In this document: positions 1-10,984 of the stretch, one piece after another | How positions within the stretch are numbered: position 1 is the stretch's first letter | Layout: every line of letters begins with the position of its first letter | Assembly: GCF_000004195.4 (NCBI RefSeq) | Contig: NC_030684.2 | Span: forward strand, 72,585,392 to 72,649,391 | Origin: Xenopus tropicalis | Lineage: Eukaryota > Chordata > Amphibia > Anura > Pipidae | Reading direction: 5' to 3' | DNA: 64,000 nt | Made by a program: the position numbers and the translations under genes | Notes under the pieces: model-generated | What the model saw: the letters and a program-made list of their open reading frames with translations, nothing else | Database searches by the model: none | What the model was told of the DNA's origin: nothing

Positions 1-345
1 AATGAATCAATGTCCACAAATACTTTCTTCAAAATCAACTTTCTAATGTTGTAAAAGAAATGATAAACATTTTTGTCCATGACGTTTTCCTGGCATCATG
101 AACATCATTCAAAACCTTGAAATTAACTTTTAATTTTTTAAGGTGGAAAACGACACTCGGCTGGACACTCATCAAGTCAGCTCCGCATGCAACACCAAGA
201 GGCTCCTGAAATGTAAAAAAGAATGTTTAGTGCTTAGGATGATAGTGCAAGACAGTCTGGTGGATTATTAAGTAATTTTGCTCTTTTTTCTGATGATGAC
301 CCCTCAGAGTCCAAAACCCCAATATCTCATCTTCCCACCTAAATA

Positions 346-744
346 ATGGAAGCTGAAAAAAATCGGTTCCACAAGTCACTCATTAACTATCACAAGTCTT
401 TGATGAAAAAAATGCACGTTGTACACCTAGATTTGTGTGTTGCCACAACAGCTTACAACGACAGTCAGGCACGACAAGCCTCATACGAGGCAGCTATGTT
501 AAATCTGCACGAGGAACACTTAAAGGTCCAGCAAAAAAAAATTGCTTTGTTGGAAAAACAAAATTCCATTTTAGAGAACATCAGTAATTCACAACAGGAA
601 ATGAACAAAAACTTGCTAAGTGTTCTAGAAACCAGTCGAGTAATGCCAACACGCTCTGGTACTAAAGATAGTTCAGGAAGCACTTCTGCAGCTACAACTC
701 GACAGCTGCATAAAAAAAATGGCCATGTTTTCTTGATGTGCTGA
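346..744 (+). pseudogene. Harbinger Myb/SANT-like protein, C-terminal coiled-coil part
   Basis: A 132-residue open frame begins with a Lys-rich stretch. From about residue 45 it has a heptad-like Glu/Lys/Gln-rich helix (EEHLKVQQKKIALLEKQNS) ending in a Ser/Thr-rich tail. Such coiled-coil tails are usual at the C-terminus of the Myb/trihelix-like second protein of Harbinger transposons, which carries the transposase to the nucleus and helps bind the ends. The DNA-binding part would lie upstream, mostly outside the window. The sequence before it (about 140-345) is spliced-looking and not clearly open. The assignment rests on position opposite the transposase and on composition. No catalytic function is expected. 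Confidence 0.55.
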
Positions 745-1225
745 GGGACAGATTTGTTTCAGTTGTTTCATTATACTTACTCACTGTACATTTGCAAGCA
801 AAGTGTTATTTTACAATTTCTAAGAAATCTTTTATTTTTGGATTTTTCATGGGAAAAGCAATAATATTAATACACATTAGTCCTATGTGCTTATAGTGCT
901 ATGTAAATAAACATTTCTCTTTTTGCCATTTGTTGTGGGGGGGAGGGGACTCACCCGCTCAAAGGGACATGAGCCTTAGTGGATAAGATCCATTTTTTTT
1001 TAAATATACTATTTGGAACTTAGCTATTGCACCTTTAATGAGTTAATTATTATCAGCAATAAGCAGTTACTCAATCCTAGTTCCTGCCAATGGACAAATG
1101 TTGCATATTGCCACTCACTACTGCTGAGAGAAATACATTAAATGAGCATTTCTTTTGTAAGCGTGCAAATATTTTCACTGTAAATAAAAACAGTATTGTT
1201 TGAGATGTTGTTTTGTGTTTCTTAT
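745..1225. other. Convergent intergenic region of Harbinger 1
   Basis: No gene is seen. The AT-rich sequence between the two convergent genes holds AATAAA-type polyadenylation hexamers near 906 and near 1182, suitable for the plus-strand gene, and a short G run at about 936-948. Confidence 0.5.
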
Positions 1226-1620
1226 TTATGGTATTAAAGATTGTAGGTACTTACAGGCAAAGTAATTGTTAATGATTTCTCCCCATACTCGATTGCCTCT
1301 GTCATCAGCACTTTGGACAGGATGTATAGGATAAATTGGGTTATCCAGGTCCTCAGCTACAAACACAGGTAACCCATGCCGGTTAGCTACATTGTGCAGT
1401 ACAGTGCAAGCTACTACTATCTGGGCAACTTTAGTGGGGCTGTACATCAAACTTCCTCCCAACTTGTCCAGGCAGCAGAAGCGGTGTTTTAGAACCCCAA
1501 ATGTTCTCTCGATCACAAACCGCACTCTGACATGTGCTTCATTGAAAGCATATTTGGCCCTTGTACGCGGCCTGGGTATGGGGGTCATCAGCCACCTAGA
1601 ACAAAGGTAGCCAGCATCTC
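1226..1620 (-). pseudogene. HARBI1-like transposase 1, exon 2 (DDE C-terminal part)
   Basis: Translation on the minus strand gives the end of a DDE_4 (HARBI1-type) nuclease domain. The catalytic glutamate block is intact (VIERTFGVLKHRF), followed by SPTKVAQIVVACTVLHNVA, the usual C-terminal helix of the family. A splice acceptor (TTTTATTACAG) precedes the exon at 1621-1622, and the exon opens with Gly-Asp-Ala-Gly-Tyr-like codons as expected. It pairs with exon 1 at 1859-2575. The reading frame is open to the exon end at about 1226. The role would be cut-and-paste transposition; the protein as a whole is not functional. Confidence 0.8.
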
Positions 1621-1858
1621 CTGTAATAAAATAAGATGGAATAAGTTGCTGATATCAAATAAGCTGCTTCCAGTCTCCCACTGTGAAAAGAGGGCTCTTT
1701 TGTAACAGATGTGACAGTGTGAGACTGATAGCTGCCACTACAAGTAGCTGCCCTTTTGCAATTGCAAACCATGCTTATGGCAGGCAGGCCCTAGTTTGAC
1801 AGTGGGAGACAGAAAGCAAATGTGGGAAAGTTGTGCTAGACATGACACAAATACTTAC

Positions 1859-2575
1859 CTAAAAGCCACCTGTGAGGCATTTGTCCGGTTTGAAAATCAG
1901 CATAAAGTCCAGACTGCCTTAGGATGTTAGCATTGTATGAGGAGCCTGGAAATTCCGACACAGTGCTCCTGATGTTCATGGTAGTGTCACTGACAACCTG
2001 GATGTTTAGGGAATGGTAACTTTTCCGGTTCTGAAATATATGCTCCTTGTCTAGGGGGGTGTTTAAAGCCATGTGGGTGCAATCTATGGCACCTAACACA
2101 TTGGGGATGCCGCTCACACCATAGAACTGTCTTTTGATGGTCTTCCACTCATTTCTATTGGTGCAAAAGGAAATTTAATTGGCAGACTCCCAAAGTATGG
2201 CATCCAGGACCTGGCCAAGGCACCCTGAGAATATGGGCTGTGACACTCCCCCGTAGATCCCTCCAACCTTCTGAAAACTTCCCGTGGCAAAAAATGCAGG
2301 GAGCACAGATGTTTGACCATGCCAGGAACAGCATGGCTTCTGCGTGTTAGTGGCTGCAGCTAAGGCTCCAGTACCTCATACGGGCTGTATATTGCTGCTC
2401 TATTTAACCTTTAGCGCTTCACTATTTCCTCCTCTGTTAAGCCCTCTAGAGTTGATCTTTCCCTGAAAACTCTAGGACGCATCACTCTAGGACGTTCACA
2501 TACTTGTTGATCCTCTTCTTCCAAATCCATAAAAAATCCAACTGCAAACTCTATCTTGTCTTCACAAACGTTTAC
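1859..2575 (-). pseudogene. HARBI1-like transposase 1, exon 1
   Basis: The minus strand encodes an acidic start (MDLEEEDQQ near 2540), helix-turn-helix-region remnants, and the first part of the DDE domain. That part contains GAIDCTH with the first catalytic Asp. A GTAAGT donor at 1853-1858 ends the exon. Breaks are a stop near 2414, another near 2375 and a frame change near 2115. The second catalytic Asp, normally in a G-S-x-H-D block, is Asn here (FPGSSYNANIL). The intron position, just after a Trp-Leu-Leu-Gly block, matches that of the 12-kb Harbinger at 57811. Confidence 0.75.
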
Positions 2576-2772
2576 AAATCGCAATGTTCTTTAAGTACTG
2601 CCTACCCCAAGTAGGTGTTAATATTAGCACAGATTATCACGATATTTTTCGCATTTAACACTTTATATGCGTTTGTGAATCATGCGTTAGTATTCTTTCT
2701 AGTCTATAATTACCGCAATGAGATATAAATAATGCATTGTGATAATGTGCTTTTTAAGGCATGTGATATGAG

Positions 2773-3449
2773 TACTGTATATACTCGAGTATAAGCCCCA
2801 AAAAAGGGCTGAAAAATTCAAACTCGGCTTATACTCGAGCCAGCTTACCGCCTCCCCTGCCAGTGCCAGACCCGCCAGAGCCGCAGAGCCACCTCCAGAG
2901 CCACCGCCACAGAGCAGCCACCAGAGCCGCCGCCAGAGCCGCCGCCAGAGCCAGGCTTCCTAAGACTGCACTCTTATGCGCGTCGGGGTGGATGTGACGT
3001 CACGCGCTCCCCTTCCTGCACGCTTCTGGACTGCCATCACTGCACAGACATCAGCAGCCTCAGCAGCACCAATAGTGGTAAGAGTGTGACAATGTTAACA
3101 GACATGGAGACAACTGGGGATAATTGAACAGCATGCACACTAGCTGAAGAGCATGTACACTAAATGACAGCATGTAATGCTCGCAGGGCATGCAGGACAT
3201 TTGCATCTTGTTACCATGGCCCATGAGCCATAATATTAGTAGGTATTTTGACATTATTACAGCATTATTATGATGCCTCAATTAATGTCATTTTATTGGA
3301 ATTTATTTTGATTATTGAAACTTAGCAGTAGCTGCTGCATTCCCCACCCTTGGCTTATAATCGAGTCAATAAGTTTTTCGCGTTTTCTTAGGTAAAATTA
3401 GGTACCTCGGCTTATACTCGGGTCGGCTTATACTCGAGTATATACGGTA
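2773..3449. mobile_element. TIR element with palindromic TATACTCGAGTATA ends
   Basis: Both ends read inward as TA-C(T/C)GTATATACTCGAGTATAAGCC: 25 bp with one mismatch, bounded by TA dinucleotides. The motif CGGCTTATACTCGAG is repeated inside both ends, near 2823 and 3409. The left interior has a Pro/Arg-like GCCGCCAGAGCC simple repeat (about 2853-2955). No transposase is seen. The superfamily is not recognised; a TA target would fit mariner-like elements. It lies inside the right end of Harbinger 1, whose sequence resumes at 3450, so it is younger than that element. Confidence 0.65.
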
Positions 3450-3661
3450 ATAACGCATACGAAATTACGTTGACGCCAAAAACTATGCGATAAGCGTTAA
3501 CGCCCTTTAGTGAATCGGCCCCTATGTCTGGTTTGCTTTTTTTGTTTTAAATGGAGCAAAACATTTTTTCGTTTTTGGGGTAAGTTTAGACCTCCTGTAT
3601 TCCATAAAATTAAACGAAGGAGAGATTTATTTTTCACAGTGTCATAGGACTTTGCCTGGAT

Positions 3662-4345
3662 TTAGAAATCATAGCTGCAGACACTTTGTAGTAATTTAAG
3701 AATGTTTTCCTTTTCGAGAGAGGACCCCCGTCCCAGTGAGCTGGGGTCCTTTTCAGTGAAATTAAATGCCTGTATGTGTGCTATCGTGAAGTGTCTGTTT
3801 TGTGTCTTATTGATTACCTGTTTTTTCAAGAAGATAACATTTCTTATTTCTTTTTGATCAACCCTGAAATGAGCTTTTGCCTCTGATGGTTTGTCAAATA
3901 TAAGATTTTGGCCTTCATAGGTTACTCTTAATTTTGCTGGGTGTTGTAGAGCGAACAAAAGGAGTGCAGAAGACGGTTGCTCCACCTCCTCAATGTTCAG
4001 TGTGCGTCTAATTGCTTTAATTAAGGAACTTAAATGTCTTTGGTCAATAGCAGAAATTTCATCCACTTCCTCCTCCTCCTCGGATGACACACTGCTATCA
4101 GAAGAAATTTCCTGTACAGAAGATTCTTTATCTAGGGTCATTTCAGAGGCTGAGAGTACTGTCTCTTTAGTAGACTAGGATACCGCAGACTTAATCCAAG
4201 ACATCAAGGTTTGCTAATCAGGGAAAGAGGCAGAAGTTAATGCCTCGCCACAAATCCGGGCCTGGGCTTACGGCAAGCTTTACAGCACTTGTCCAGGTCA
4301 TGCTTATACCTTTTCTTAGATGGCTCCTCAGGAGGGGCTGACATT
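3662..4345 (-). pseudogene. DIRS-like retrotransposon gag remnant
   Basis: A 159-codon minus-strand frame (4141-3662) has a Ser/Glu-rich start (SSEEEEEVDE) followed by HLSSLIKAIRRTLNIEE. This resembles the block shared by ORF1 of amphibian DIRS1 elements and LAP2-alpha-like proteins. Upstream on the same strand (about 4345-4245) a Lys-rich segment with closely spaced cysteines (DLDKCCKACRKP) could be the N-terminal zinc-finger-like part. It is out of frame and stopped within a 23-bp segment identical to a hAT MITE terminus. No reverse transcriptase or tyrosine recombinase follows, because the Harbinger end at 3522 cuts it. The family call is tentative. Confidence 0.4.
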
Positions 4346-4660
4346 CTATGTAAAAGATCAAACAACAGCACTAAGCATAAATCAATCTATTTAAGGGAGT
4401 TCTTTTCACAGAAGCTCTACTTACTGAGACTGAACAGCTGCTCTCTTACTGGTAGCCAGATCCATTTGCATGCCAAGCAGCAATGAGGGCAAACAGATCA
4501 GCACAAACAGCCCCTTAAAATGTTTGGCGGTGCATATGCGCTCGGACCCATGATGTCACAAGCCAAATCCAGAAGCGCACCATGCATCAAGGAGCCGCAC
4601 AAGCAGCATAGTACCCTGGCTGCGCAGGGTCCCCCTCCCAGCAACGCTGTTGCTACACAG
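4346..4660. other. Unassigned spacer
   Basis: No gene is recognised. By position it may be the 5' leader of the minus-strand DIRS-like remnant. A GC-rich patch lies at 4520-4650. Confidence 0.3.
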
Positions 4661-4950
4661 TAGTGATGTGCGGGTCGAGATTTTCTCAACCCGCACCCGA
4701 CCCTAACCAGCCTGCTCCCAACCTGAACCTTACCTAACTCGGCTTCCTTCCTCTATTTATAGACCCTTCGGGGCACACACCTATAAATAGAGAACCCAGA
4801 AGAGAGCTACTGGCAGTGTAAGGTTGCGGGCGAGGCGGGCGAGCAGAAGAGCTAAGCCCAAACCCACCCACAACCCGCAGGTGATGTGCTGAGGTTGGCC
4901 CAAACCAGCCCAACTGCCCCGCGGGTATCGGGCTGGCCCACACATCACTA
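4661..4950. mobile_element. hAT-type MITE with perfect 8-bp TSD CTACACAG
   Basis: The 290-bp element begins TAGTGATGTGCGGGTCG and ends with the imperfect inverse (GGCCCACACATCACTA). It is flanked on both sides by CTACACAG (4653-4660 and 4951-4958). The 8-bp duplication points to hAT. It has no coding capacity, and the interior is GC-rich. Confidence 0.8.
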
Positions 4951-5090
4951 CTACACAGGACTAGAGAGAGAACTCCGAAGAACTGTGCTTGGTAAACTTA
5001 AGCTCGAAGTTCAAAACGCTGAAAGAAAACCTACAAAAGGAAAAAAGAAAAGAAAGGTTAGTAACAGAACAAAATCTCATGCTGTGCCCA

Positions 5091-5545
5091 GGCTGGGACA
5101 GAAGAAAAAAGACTAACTAGCTGGAGGGGGGTGAGGTTTTATAGCCCAGAAAAGTTAACTGGTTCTTCAGTCCAGGCTGGGAACCAGCAAAGAATACCCA
5201 TTTATTATTATTATTAACATTTATTTATAAAGCGCCAACATATTCTGCAGCGCTGTACAATAGGTGGGTTACATACATTGTACATACAAAGTAACATATA
5301 AAGCAACCAATAACCGATACAGGAGATGAAGAGGGCCCTGCCCAAAAGAGCTTACAATCTACATAGCATAAGTTTTTCATGGCCAGGCTGGGACAAAAGA
5401 AAAAAGACTAACTAGCTGGAGGGGGGTGGGGTTTTATAGCCCAGAAAAGTTAACTGTTTCCTTCTGTCCAGGCTGGGAACCAGCAGAGAATACCCAGTTA
5501 ATATTATTATTAAAATTTATTTATAAAGCGCCAACATATTCTGCC
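5091..5545. repeat. 295-bp tandem duplication carrying an interspersed repeat
   Basis: The block starting GGCTGGGACA-(G/A)AAGAAAAAAG at 5091 recurs at 5386 with few changes through the words ...AAAGCGCCAACATATTCTGC. The first copy contains a common amphibian repeat (5215-5365, 'atttataaagcgcc ... gggccctgcccaaaagagcttacaat'); a relative is at 10410-10650. The second copy is cut at about 5543 by hAT remnant sequence. Confidence 0.7.
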
Positions 5546-5700
5546 CCCTGCAGGGGCCCCCTCTGAGCCTCCCTACATCCTCCCCTGAACGCGCATAAGT
5601 TTTACGTGTCAGGGGAGGAACGGTCGGCCGGGGGAGCGCCGGCAAGAGTCGGGTCTAGGCCGCTGGGGCCCACTGGGATTTTTACCGGTGTCTGACCCTG
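5544..5700. mobile_element. Truncated hAT MITE of the 14213 family
   Basis: Read from 5700 leftward, the sequence starts CAGGGTCAGACACCGGTAAA. It shares the GC-rich body (ccggcgctccc..., cccctgacacg...) with the complete 279-bp MITE at 14213-14491. Only one terminus is present. Confidence 0.55.
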
Positions 5701-6984
5701 GTTAATGCTACTAGAGATGTCAGAGTGGCTGGCATAAGGAATGGGCCAGGCAGCAAGTGCAACCAGAGGGGTCAGGAAATCCTTAATTAGAGATAGGCTG
5801 GCAACGTAAGTCTTACAACAGGTTCATAGTGACACTTTTAAGTAACAACTCTTTAAAGCTAGTTTTTGCATAGCATATCAAGGAGCACTACACATAAGCA
5901 AGATATTGGCATACAACAAAGTTGCATTATCATCTGGAATGCAGGTTGGCCAAGTCAATTGCATGCATTGAAGAGCCTGTGTGATGGTTTACTTGGGATT
6001 TATTATCCCAAACTGGTATGGTGATAGGTGAGTGATCAATCCCAAGAATACCAAGGCATTTCACAGGCGACTCCTATTGTTGTCACCTGCAGGAGGAAAC
6101 TTTGTGTGACTTCAGATTATTGAAGCAAAGTGCTTTCCACCGGTGCCACTTGCCAGTGGAAAGCCTTTTCAAACCACTCTGTGGGTCCTTACCCTAACAG
6201 TATAACTTGTGATAAATTCTCTGTCAACCCTCAGCCTTGGCCTTTTAATCTCTTCCATATTTTCTAAATGTTCATGTAGCATTGGTGAAAGGGCAAGCTT
6301 TGCCGTTAAAGCCATGTATTTACTTCAAAAACTAATCACATTTTTTCCAGTAAAGAGTCAAAAAGAGTGCACTTTCAGATGCACAGATGCATAACAACGG
6401 ATTTGGAATGACACACACATTACCTGAATGATTACACTTGCATCTATATTTGCGCAATGTGCAATTTGATTAGCGCAAAATGTGCCATAAAGGTCTCTAT
6501 ATGCACCATTAAAAAATGTGAAAATGTTGAAAATGTTAAATTAAACAATAAAACCCAACATATAACATATATAGCAAATAATTGTTGTAAAATATAGGGA
6601 TATTATAAGTCACCAAGGAGTTTTTTTGAACATATGAAGGCACATGGACGAAAGCCAAGTGCTTTTATACAAGTCTTTAAACTCCTAGTTGTCTTCTCAT
6701 ATCCTCATATTTTACAACATTAATTTATTATTAAACACCACTTTCGGTGGGAGTGGCCGAATGTGCTACTAAACTGATGTGTCACACTGTTCTCCATGGG
6801 GTATAATCATCTTGATTAATATGTTGCTGCTTAAATTACCCCCACCAAAACCTCACACCATCATTGACCAATGACTGCAGGTTAAGCAACATCAGGAAAA
6901 ACTGGCTGAAATCTAACTAGTAAAGCTAGATCACTTTGTTAAGAAAGCTACACAAAATGGCACCAACTCCCAACCCACTGCGCA
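5701..6984. other. Non-coding stretch, old repeats only
   Basis: No gene is seen. A foldback repeat lies at 6585-6722 and a short inverted pair around 6130-6165 (gctttccac / gtggaaagc). The rest is AT-rich and unassigned. The last part may be the degraded 5' region of the L1 that follows. Confidence 0.4.
6585..6722. repeat. Foldback repeat, about 138 bp
   Basis: The left arm (TGTTGTAAAATATAGGGATA, then AGGAGTTT) matches in inverse the right arm (AAACTCCT, then ATATCCTCATATTTTACAACA). This gives a hairpin MITE structure. No TSD was resolved. Confidence 0.55.
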
Positions 6985-7017
6985 GGTGAATGTACAATAG
7001 ACAATGTCCTGGAGCAA

Positions 7018-7625
7018 GTGCTTTCAGCGATCACATCATGCCAGAGTCAAATTGACCTCTCCATTATTAAAGTCAACATTCAGGCAATGCGGGAGAGAAC
7101 TGTAGCAGTAGAAGCTAGACTCAGTATCTTACAGGAAACATGTCAACCAGTCCTGAGCCAAATTCAAGCCCTTCAACAACACATCCAAAAGCAGGAAGAA
7201 AGGTTGGACCAAAATAGACAAAGGCGATATCCACGTGATTGGCCTTCCGGAGGGGACTGAGGTCAATAGTCCCACAAACTTTGCAGAATGCCGGTTGAAG
7301 GCCTTGCTCCCAAATGCTACCTTCTCCCTTTAATATGTTATCAAAAGGGCACCAGGGCACCCAAGACCAACAGGAGCCCCCCTGAGCCCCTTCCTCATTA
7401 AATTCTTAAACTATAAAGACTGGGATGTGGCCCTGGCAGCAGCTAGAACAGAGCAGCACCTACAACATGAGGGGGCTCTAATATTTCTGTACCTGGACTA
7501 TTTTATTCAAGTCCAAAAACAGCGTACCTCCTTCAAAGGAATTACGAAGCGGCTGAAAGATCTGAACATGAGCTACTCCATGAGCTAAACTATGAATTCA
7601 AGAGGGGAACAAAGTCCAAATCCTG
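7018..7625 (+). pseudogene. L1 ORF1 (RNA-binding coiled-coil protein) remnant
   Basis: The first 80 codons form a heptad-like coiled coil (IKVNIQAMRERTVAVEARL... SQIQALQQHIQKQEERL), as in L1 ORF1 proteins, which trimerise and coat the RNA. A frame change near 7225 leads to words typical of the RRM/C-terminal domain (VIGLPEGTE, then later LHELNYEFKRG near 7580). Several stops separate them. It precedes the ORF2 remnant by about 700 bp of unrecognised sequence (7626-8297). The length matches an ORF1, but it is not translatable. Confidence 0.65.
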
Positions 7626-8297
7626 GTGACACCACAAAAGGCCTCGGAGTGGTTGGAGGTCAGACCACGATTGTCCCCCAGGCATTAATACCCAAGTCAG
7701 GTAGATATAAATCACACACCACTTGCACCTGAATAGAACACCACATGGCACAATAAGTTGCAGTCACAGATCAGTTGTTGATTAATCCGTTTGAGTTACA
7801 TATATTGGTTAATATTGATGGTTAAGGGAGATGAAATATACCAAGACCGGAACCGCCAGGACAGATCTCCCATAGATAGCCATAACATATTTATCCTCTG
7901 AGACTACTACTCTGTGCAACAAACATGGGCCAATGACAGTAACTAAGACCACATGCCCCCCAGCGGGCAAAAGATACCTCCCTTACCAATGATTGCACCA
8001 GGCGGCGGAGTGCACCCCACAGAGACTATAGGTAACTATACCTACCACTCTTGAGTGAAATTTCTTATAACTGAGCACACTCCACTAACCTCAGTTATAT
8101 TGTTGGGAATAATGCCTGCCAAGTTGGGTGGTTGGGCAAGTAGGGCTAGGGACTTTCTCAAGGGTTATGTTTGTTTAACTGTTTTTACCTTGTTTTTTTC
8201 CATGTCACCCCTACCTTTCAATTAAGCAAGAAGCTTACTCATACCCCTACATGCCATATTCGCCAATAACCTCTGAATAACTGGGGGAAACCTGAAA

Positions 8298-8750
8298 GTG
8301 ATACAGCCAGTATCTTTAATCAATGTAAAAATTATGATATTACTTAAGATTCTATGGTGGAACATATGTGGCTTAAACTACAAATATAAAAGCACTGTTC
8401 TGTCACACACCACAGGTTCTCATGATTCAGGAAACCCACCTGGTGGGCCAAAAGGTCAAAGCACTGACCAAAACATGGGTAGCCCAATACTACCACTCCA
8501 CCTACTCTGTTTACTCTTGAGTTGTCTCAGTCCTCATTAGAAAGGGGATTGTCTTTTCACTGGAGAAGATACATATTGACCAGGTTGGGAGGTTAATTTT
8601 TATTGGATGCTAGCACTGAAGGGAAATACTTGTAGATTAGCAATGTATACATACCACTCCCTTTTTAGGAAGAAGTGCTGATAGCAATAATGTCTCATTT
8701 ATCTAACCTAGACCTAGCCCCTCTATGCACGATGGGTGATTATAATGCTT
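8298..8750 (+). pseudogene. L1 ORF2 endonuclease domain, N-terminal part
   Basis: The frame contains LKILWWNICGLN, the N-terminal strand of the APE-type endonuclease (compare SLLSWNVRGLN in the L1 at 44300). After frameshifts an EN block MGDYNAY (8731-8750) corresponds to GDFN in the second L1. At 8751 the 3' end of another LINE interrupts it, and ORF2 resumes near 11005. In an intact element this nuclease nicks target DNA for target-primed reverse transcription. Confidence 0.65.
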
Positions 8751-9019
8751 ATATAGTTACATAGGGTTGAAAAAAGACCATCAAGTTCAACCCTTCCAAG
8801 TAAACCAAGCAAACACAAATCTATACTGACCTATCTATACACTCACATACTGTACATAAGCCATATATACCAACATCAATACCAAGGGGCCCATTTGCTA
8901 ATCCACGAACGGACCGAAAGCATCCGAATGCGTCTTTTTTGTAATGATCGGTATTTTTGCGACTTTTTCAAAGCAATTTTTTCGTATTTTGCGCAACTTT
9001 TTTGTCGCGTTACGACTTT

Positions 9020-10124
9020 GGGCCTGATTCACTAAAGGGCGATAAAACGTGCGCTATTTTTATTGTGCGCTAAAATTTTTACCGCGGCTTAATTTTGGCG
9101 ATTTTTCACACGATTCACTATAAGCATACTCGCGCTTTTTTACGCGCGATATTGCATGCGTTATTTAACTCGCGAAGACTATTTCAATGCGGTATTTGCT
9201 GGTACATGTGCTAAATTACATATGAATGGTAGCTTAGAAATAGTGTATAAAAATTGTCGCCGCATATAAATGGTGTATATAAATATTAGCCACATATAAA
9301 TGGTAGCATATAAATGGTAGCATATAAATAGTAGATGCGTATAAATTGTAGCCACTAGTGATGAGCAAATGTGTTCTGGTTATCTTTAGTGAAAAATTAG
9401 CAAATCTTTTGAAAGATCCACGAAACGGCAAAAATGTTGTGCGGGCAAAAAAATTGTTGCCCGTGACTATTATTTTTTTGACGCTTGTATAAATTTTTGT
9501 TTGTGCGGTGAATTTTTGCGTGGCAAATTTTTTCATGCGTTTTGCCATTGGCGGATTGTTTTGCGAAACGCATGAAAAAATCCGCCACGAAAAAATTCAA
9601 CGCACGTCCAAAAATTTGCTGCGAATCCATGCCTGGCGAAGCATTTCATCACTTGTAGCCAAATATAAATAGTCGCGCAAATGAACGCACGCCATGTTAG
9701 CCATACACGCCAATACTTGCAGAAAATTACTGTATTAAAAATGAACATTTCGCTGCAAACTGGCGGCTGCGTCACTCTAGGGGAAACACAGACTTGAATA
9801 AATAACACTGTAAGTCCATATTTTATTGCAAAAACACATTTACTGTACTTTTGTATAATTTTTCGCCTGCCTGTAGTAGGTGTTAATTTTTGCATAGCCG
9901 AATGCGATATTTAGCACGCAAAAGTTATAGTGAATCATGCGATCGTATTCTTTTCAGCGCGGAAATTAACGCATGCGGTAAAACCAGTGCGAGAAATAAC
10001 CCATGCGAAAATGGCGATTTTTCGCATTCGATAATACTATGGTGAATCGCGCGCAAATTATTTTGCGTTTTTTAACGCAAAAAAGCGTGCAATGATTTTT
10101 ATCGCACTTTAGTGAATCAGGCCC
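9020..10124. mobile_element. Harbinger MITE family A, copy 1
   Basis: Ends are GGGCCTGATTCACTAAAGGG and its inverse, flanked by TTT (9017-9019 and 10125-10127). The interior has tandem 'gcatataaatggta' units (9230-9350), a hAT MITE (9355-9653) and the block 'tggcggctgcgtcactctag' near 9760. All three recur in copies 2 (21138-22388) and 3 (44733-46771). Confidence 0.85.
9355..9653. mobile_element. hAT MITE (TAGTGATGAGC family) inside Harbinger A copy 1
   Basis: It begins CTAGTGATGAGC and ends TTTCATCACT, flanked by TGTAGCCA on both sides (9347-9354 and 9654-9661). The interior is a near palindrome with gcgaaacgcatgaaaaa / ttttttcatgcgttttgc arms. Confidence 0.75.
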
Positions 10125-10409
10125 TTTATCGTATATTTTCCACAACTTTTTCGTCGCCGTTGCGAAAAAAACGGATTGGTTTTTCCGCTGTTTACAATTG
10201 CTCAATACGAAAAAATTGCGGCGCAAACTAGGATAAAGTCGTGACGGCGACAAAAAAAATTGCGCAAAATACACACAAATCTCGACGGCGCCAAAAAAGT
10301 CGCAAAATTTTTGTTTCCAATCCAATTTTTTCCCATTCGGGATTCGGATTCGTGAATTAGTAAATGTGCCCCTAACTGTAGATTTTAGTATCACAATAAC
10401 CTTGGATTA

Positions 10410-10650
10410 TAATTATTTATATAGTGCCATCAATTTACGCAGGGCTTTACAGAATAGAGGGGTACAAAAGACAGAACAGTTTACATGTACATATAAACAA
10501 TTCACAAAAATGGTTTGCAGTTACATTGGATGAGGATCTGAGACACTAGGGGGAGGGCCCTGCTAGCAAGAGCTTACATTCTAAAAGGGAGGGCTGAGAC
10601 ATAAGGTCAGGGTAACTAACATGGCTGTAGTACTATGCTTGTTCATGAGT
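10410..10650. repeat. Interspersed repeat inserted in LINE copy 1
   Basis: It shares 'atttatatagtgcc ... gggccctgct ... agagcttacattct' with the repeat at 5215-5365. It is absent from LINE copies 2 and 3 at the same site. A 19-20 bp direct repeat ('agtactatgcttgttca') borders its right side. Confidence 0.5.
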
Positions 10651-10984
10651 ACTATGCTTGTTCAAGAACTCATCCAGGACCCTCTCAAAGGCATTAACAG
10701 CTCTTAAAGGCATTAACAGAATCTGCCATTACAATATCACTAGGAAGGGCATTCCACAACCTCACTGCCCTCACTGTGAAAAACCACCTACGCTGCTTCA
10801 AATGGAAGCTCCATTCCTCTAATCTAAAGGGGTGGCCTCTGGTGCGCTGATCATTTTTATGGGAAAACACAACTCCCCCTATCTGCCTATAATCCCCTCT
10901 AATGTACTTGTACAGAGTAATCATGTCCCCTCACAAGCACCTTTTTTCCAGAGAAAACAACCCCAAACTCGACAGTCTAACCTC

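Larger units (their letters stand above)
1..3522. mobile_element. Harbinger transposon 1, right part (left end outside window)
   Basis: The segment has the two-gene layout of PIF/Harbinger elements: a Myb/SANT-like protein end on the plus strand (346-744) facing a HARBI1-type transposase on the minus strand (1226-2575). The right terminus at 3498-3522 reads inward as GGGGCCGATTCACTAAAGGG, close to the termini of the other Harbingers here at 9020, 21138 and 44733. The left terminus is not visible, so neither full length nor TSD can be checked. A second TIR-bounded element (2773-3449) sits inside the right end. Stops and a lost catalytic residue mark it as dead. Confidence 0.8.
8886..10372. mobile_element. 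Harbinger, non-autonomous relative of the 12-kb element
   Basis: The left end starts GGGGCCCATTTGCTAATCC and the right end read inward is GGGGCACATTTACTAATTC. These are the same termini as the 12,017-bp element at 47331-59347. A 3-bp TSD CAA/TAA flanks it (8883-8885, 10373-10375). Subterminal cgaaaaa/tttttcg motifs are shared with the large element. It has no genes. Another Harbinger (9020-10124) sits inside it. Confidence 0.8.

Noticed and set aside
4734..5116. Two ORFs on opposite strands near 4900
   Set aside because: They arise from the palindromic hAT MITE and a Lys-rich low-complexity stretch.
9234..10394. Several 76-142 codon minus-strand ORFs
   Set aside because: They fall inside Harbinger A and the hAT MITE and repeat at 21457-21955 and 45536-45952, reflecting the shared non-coding repeats.
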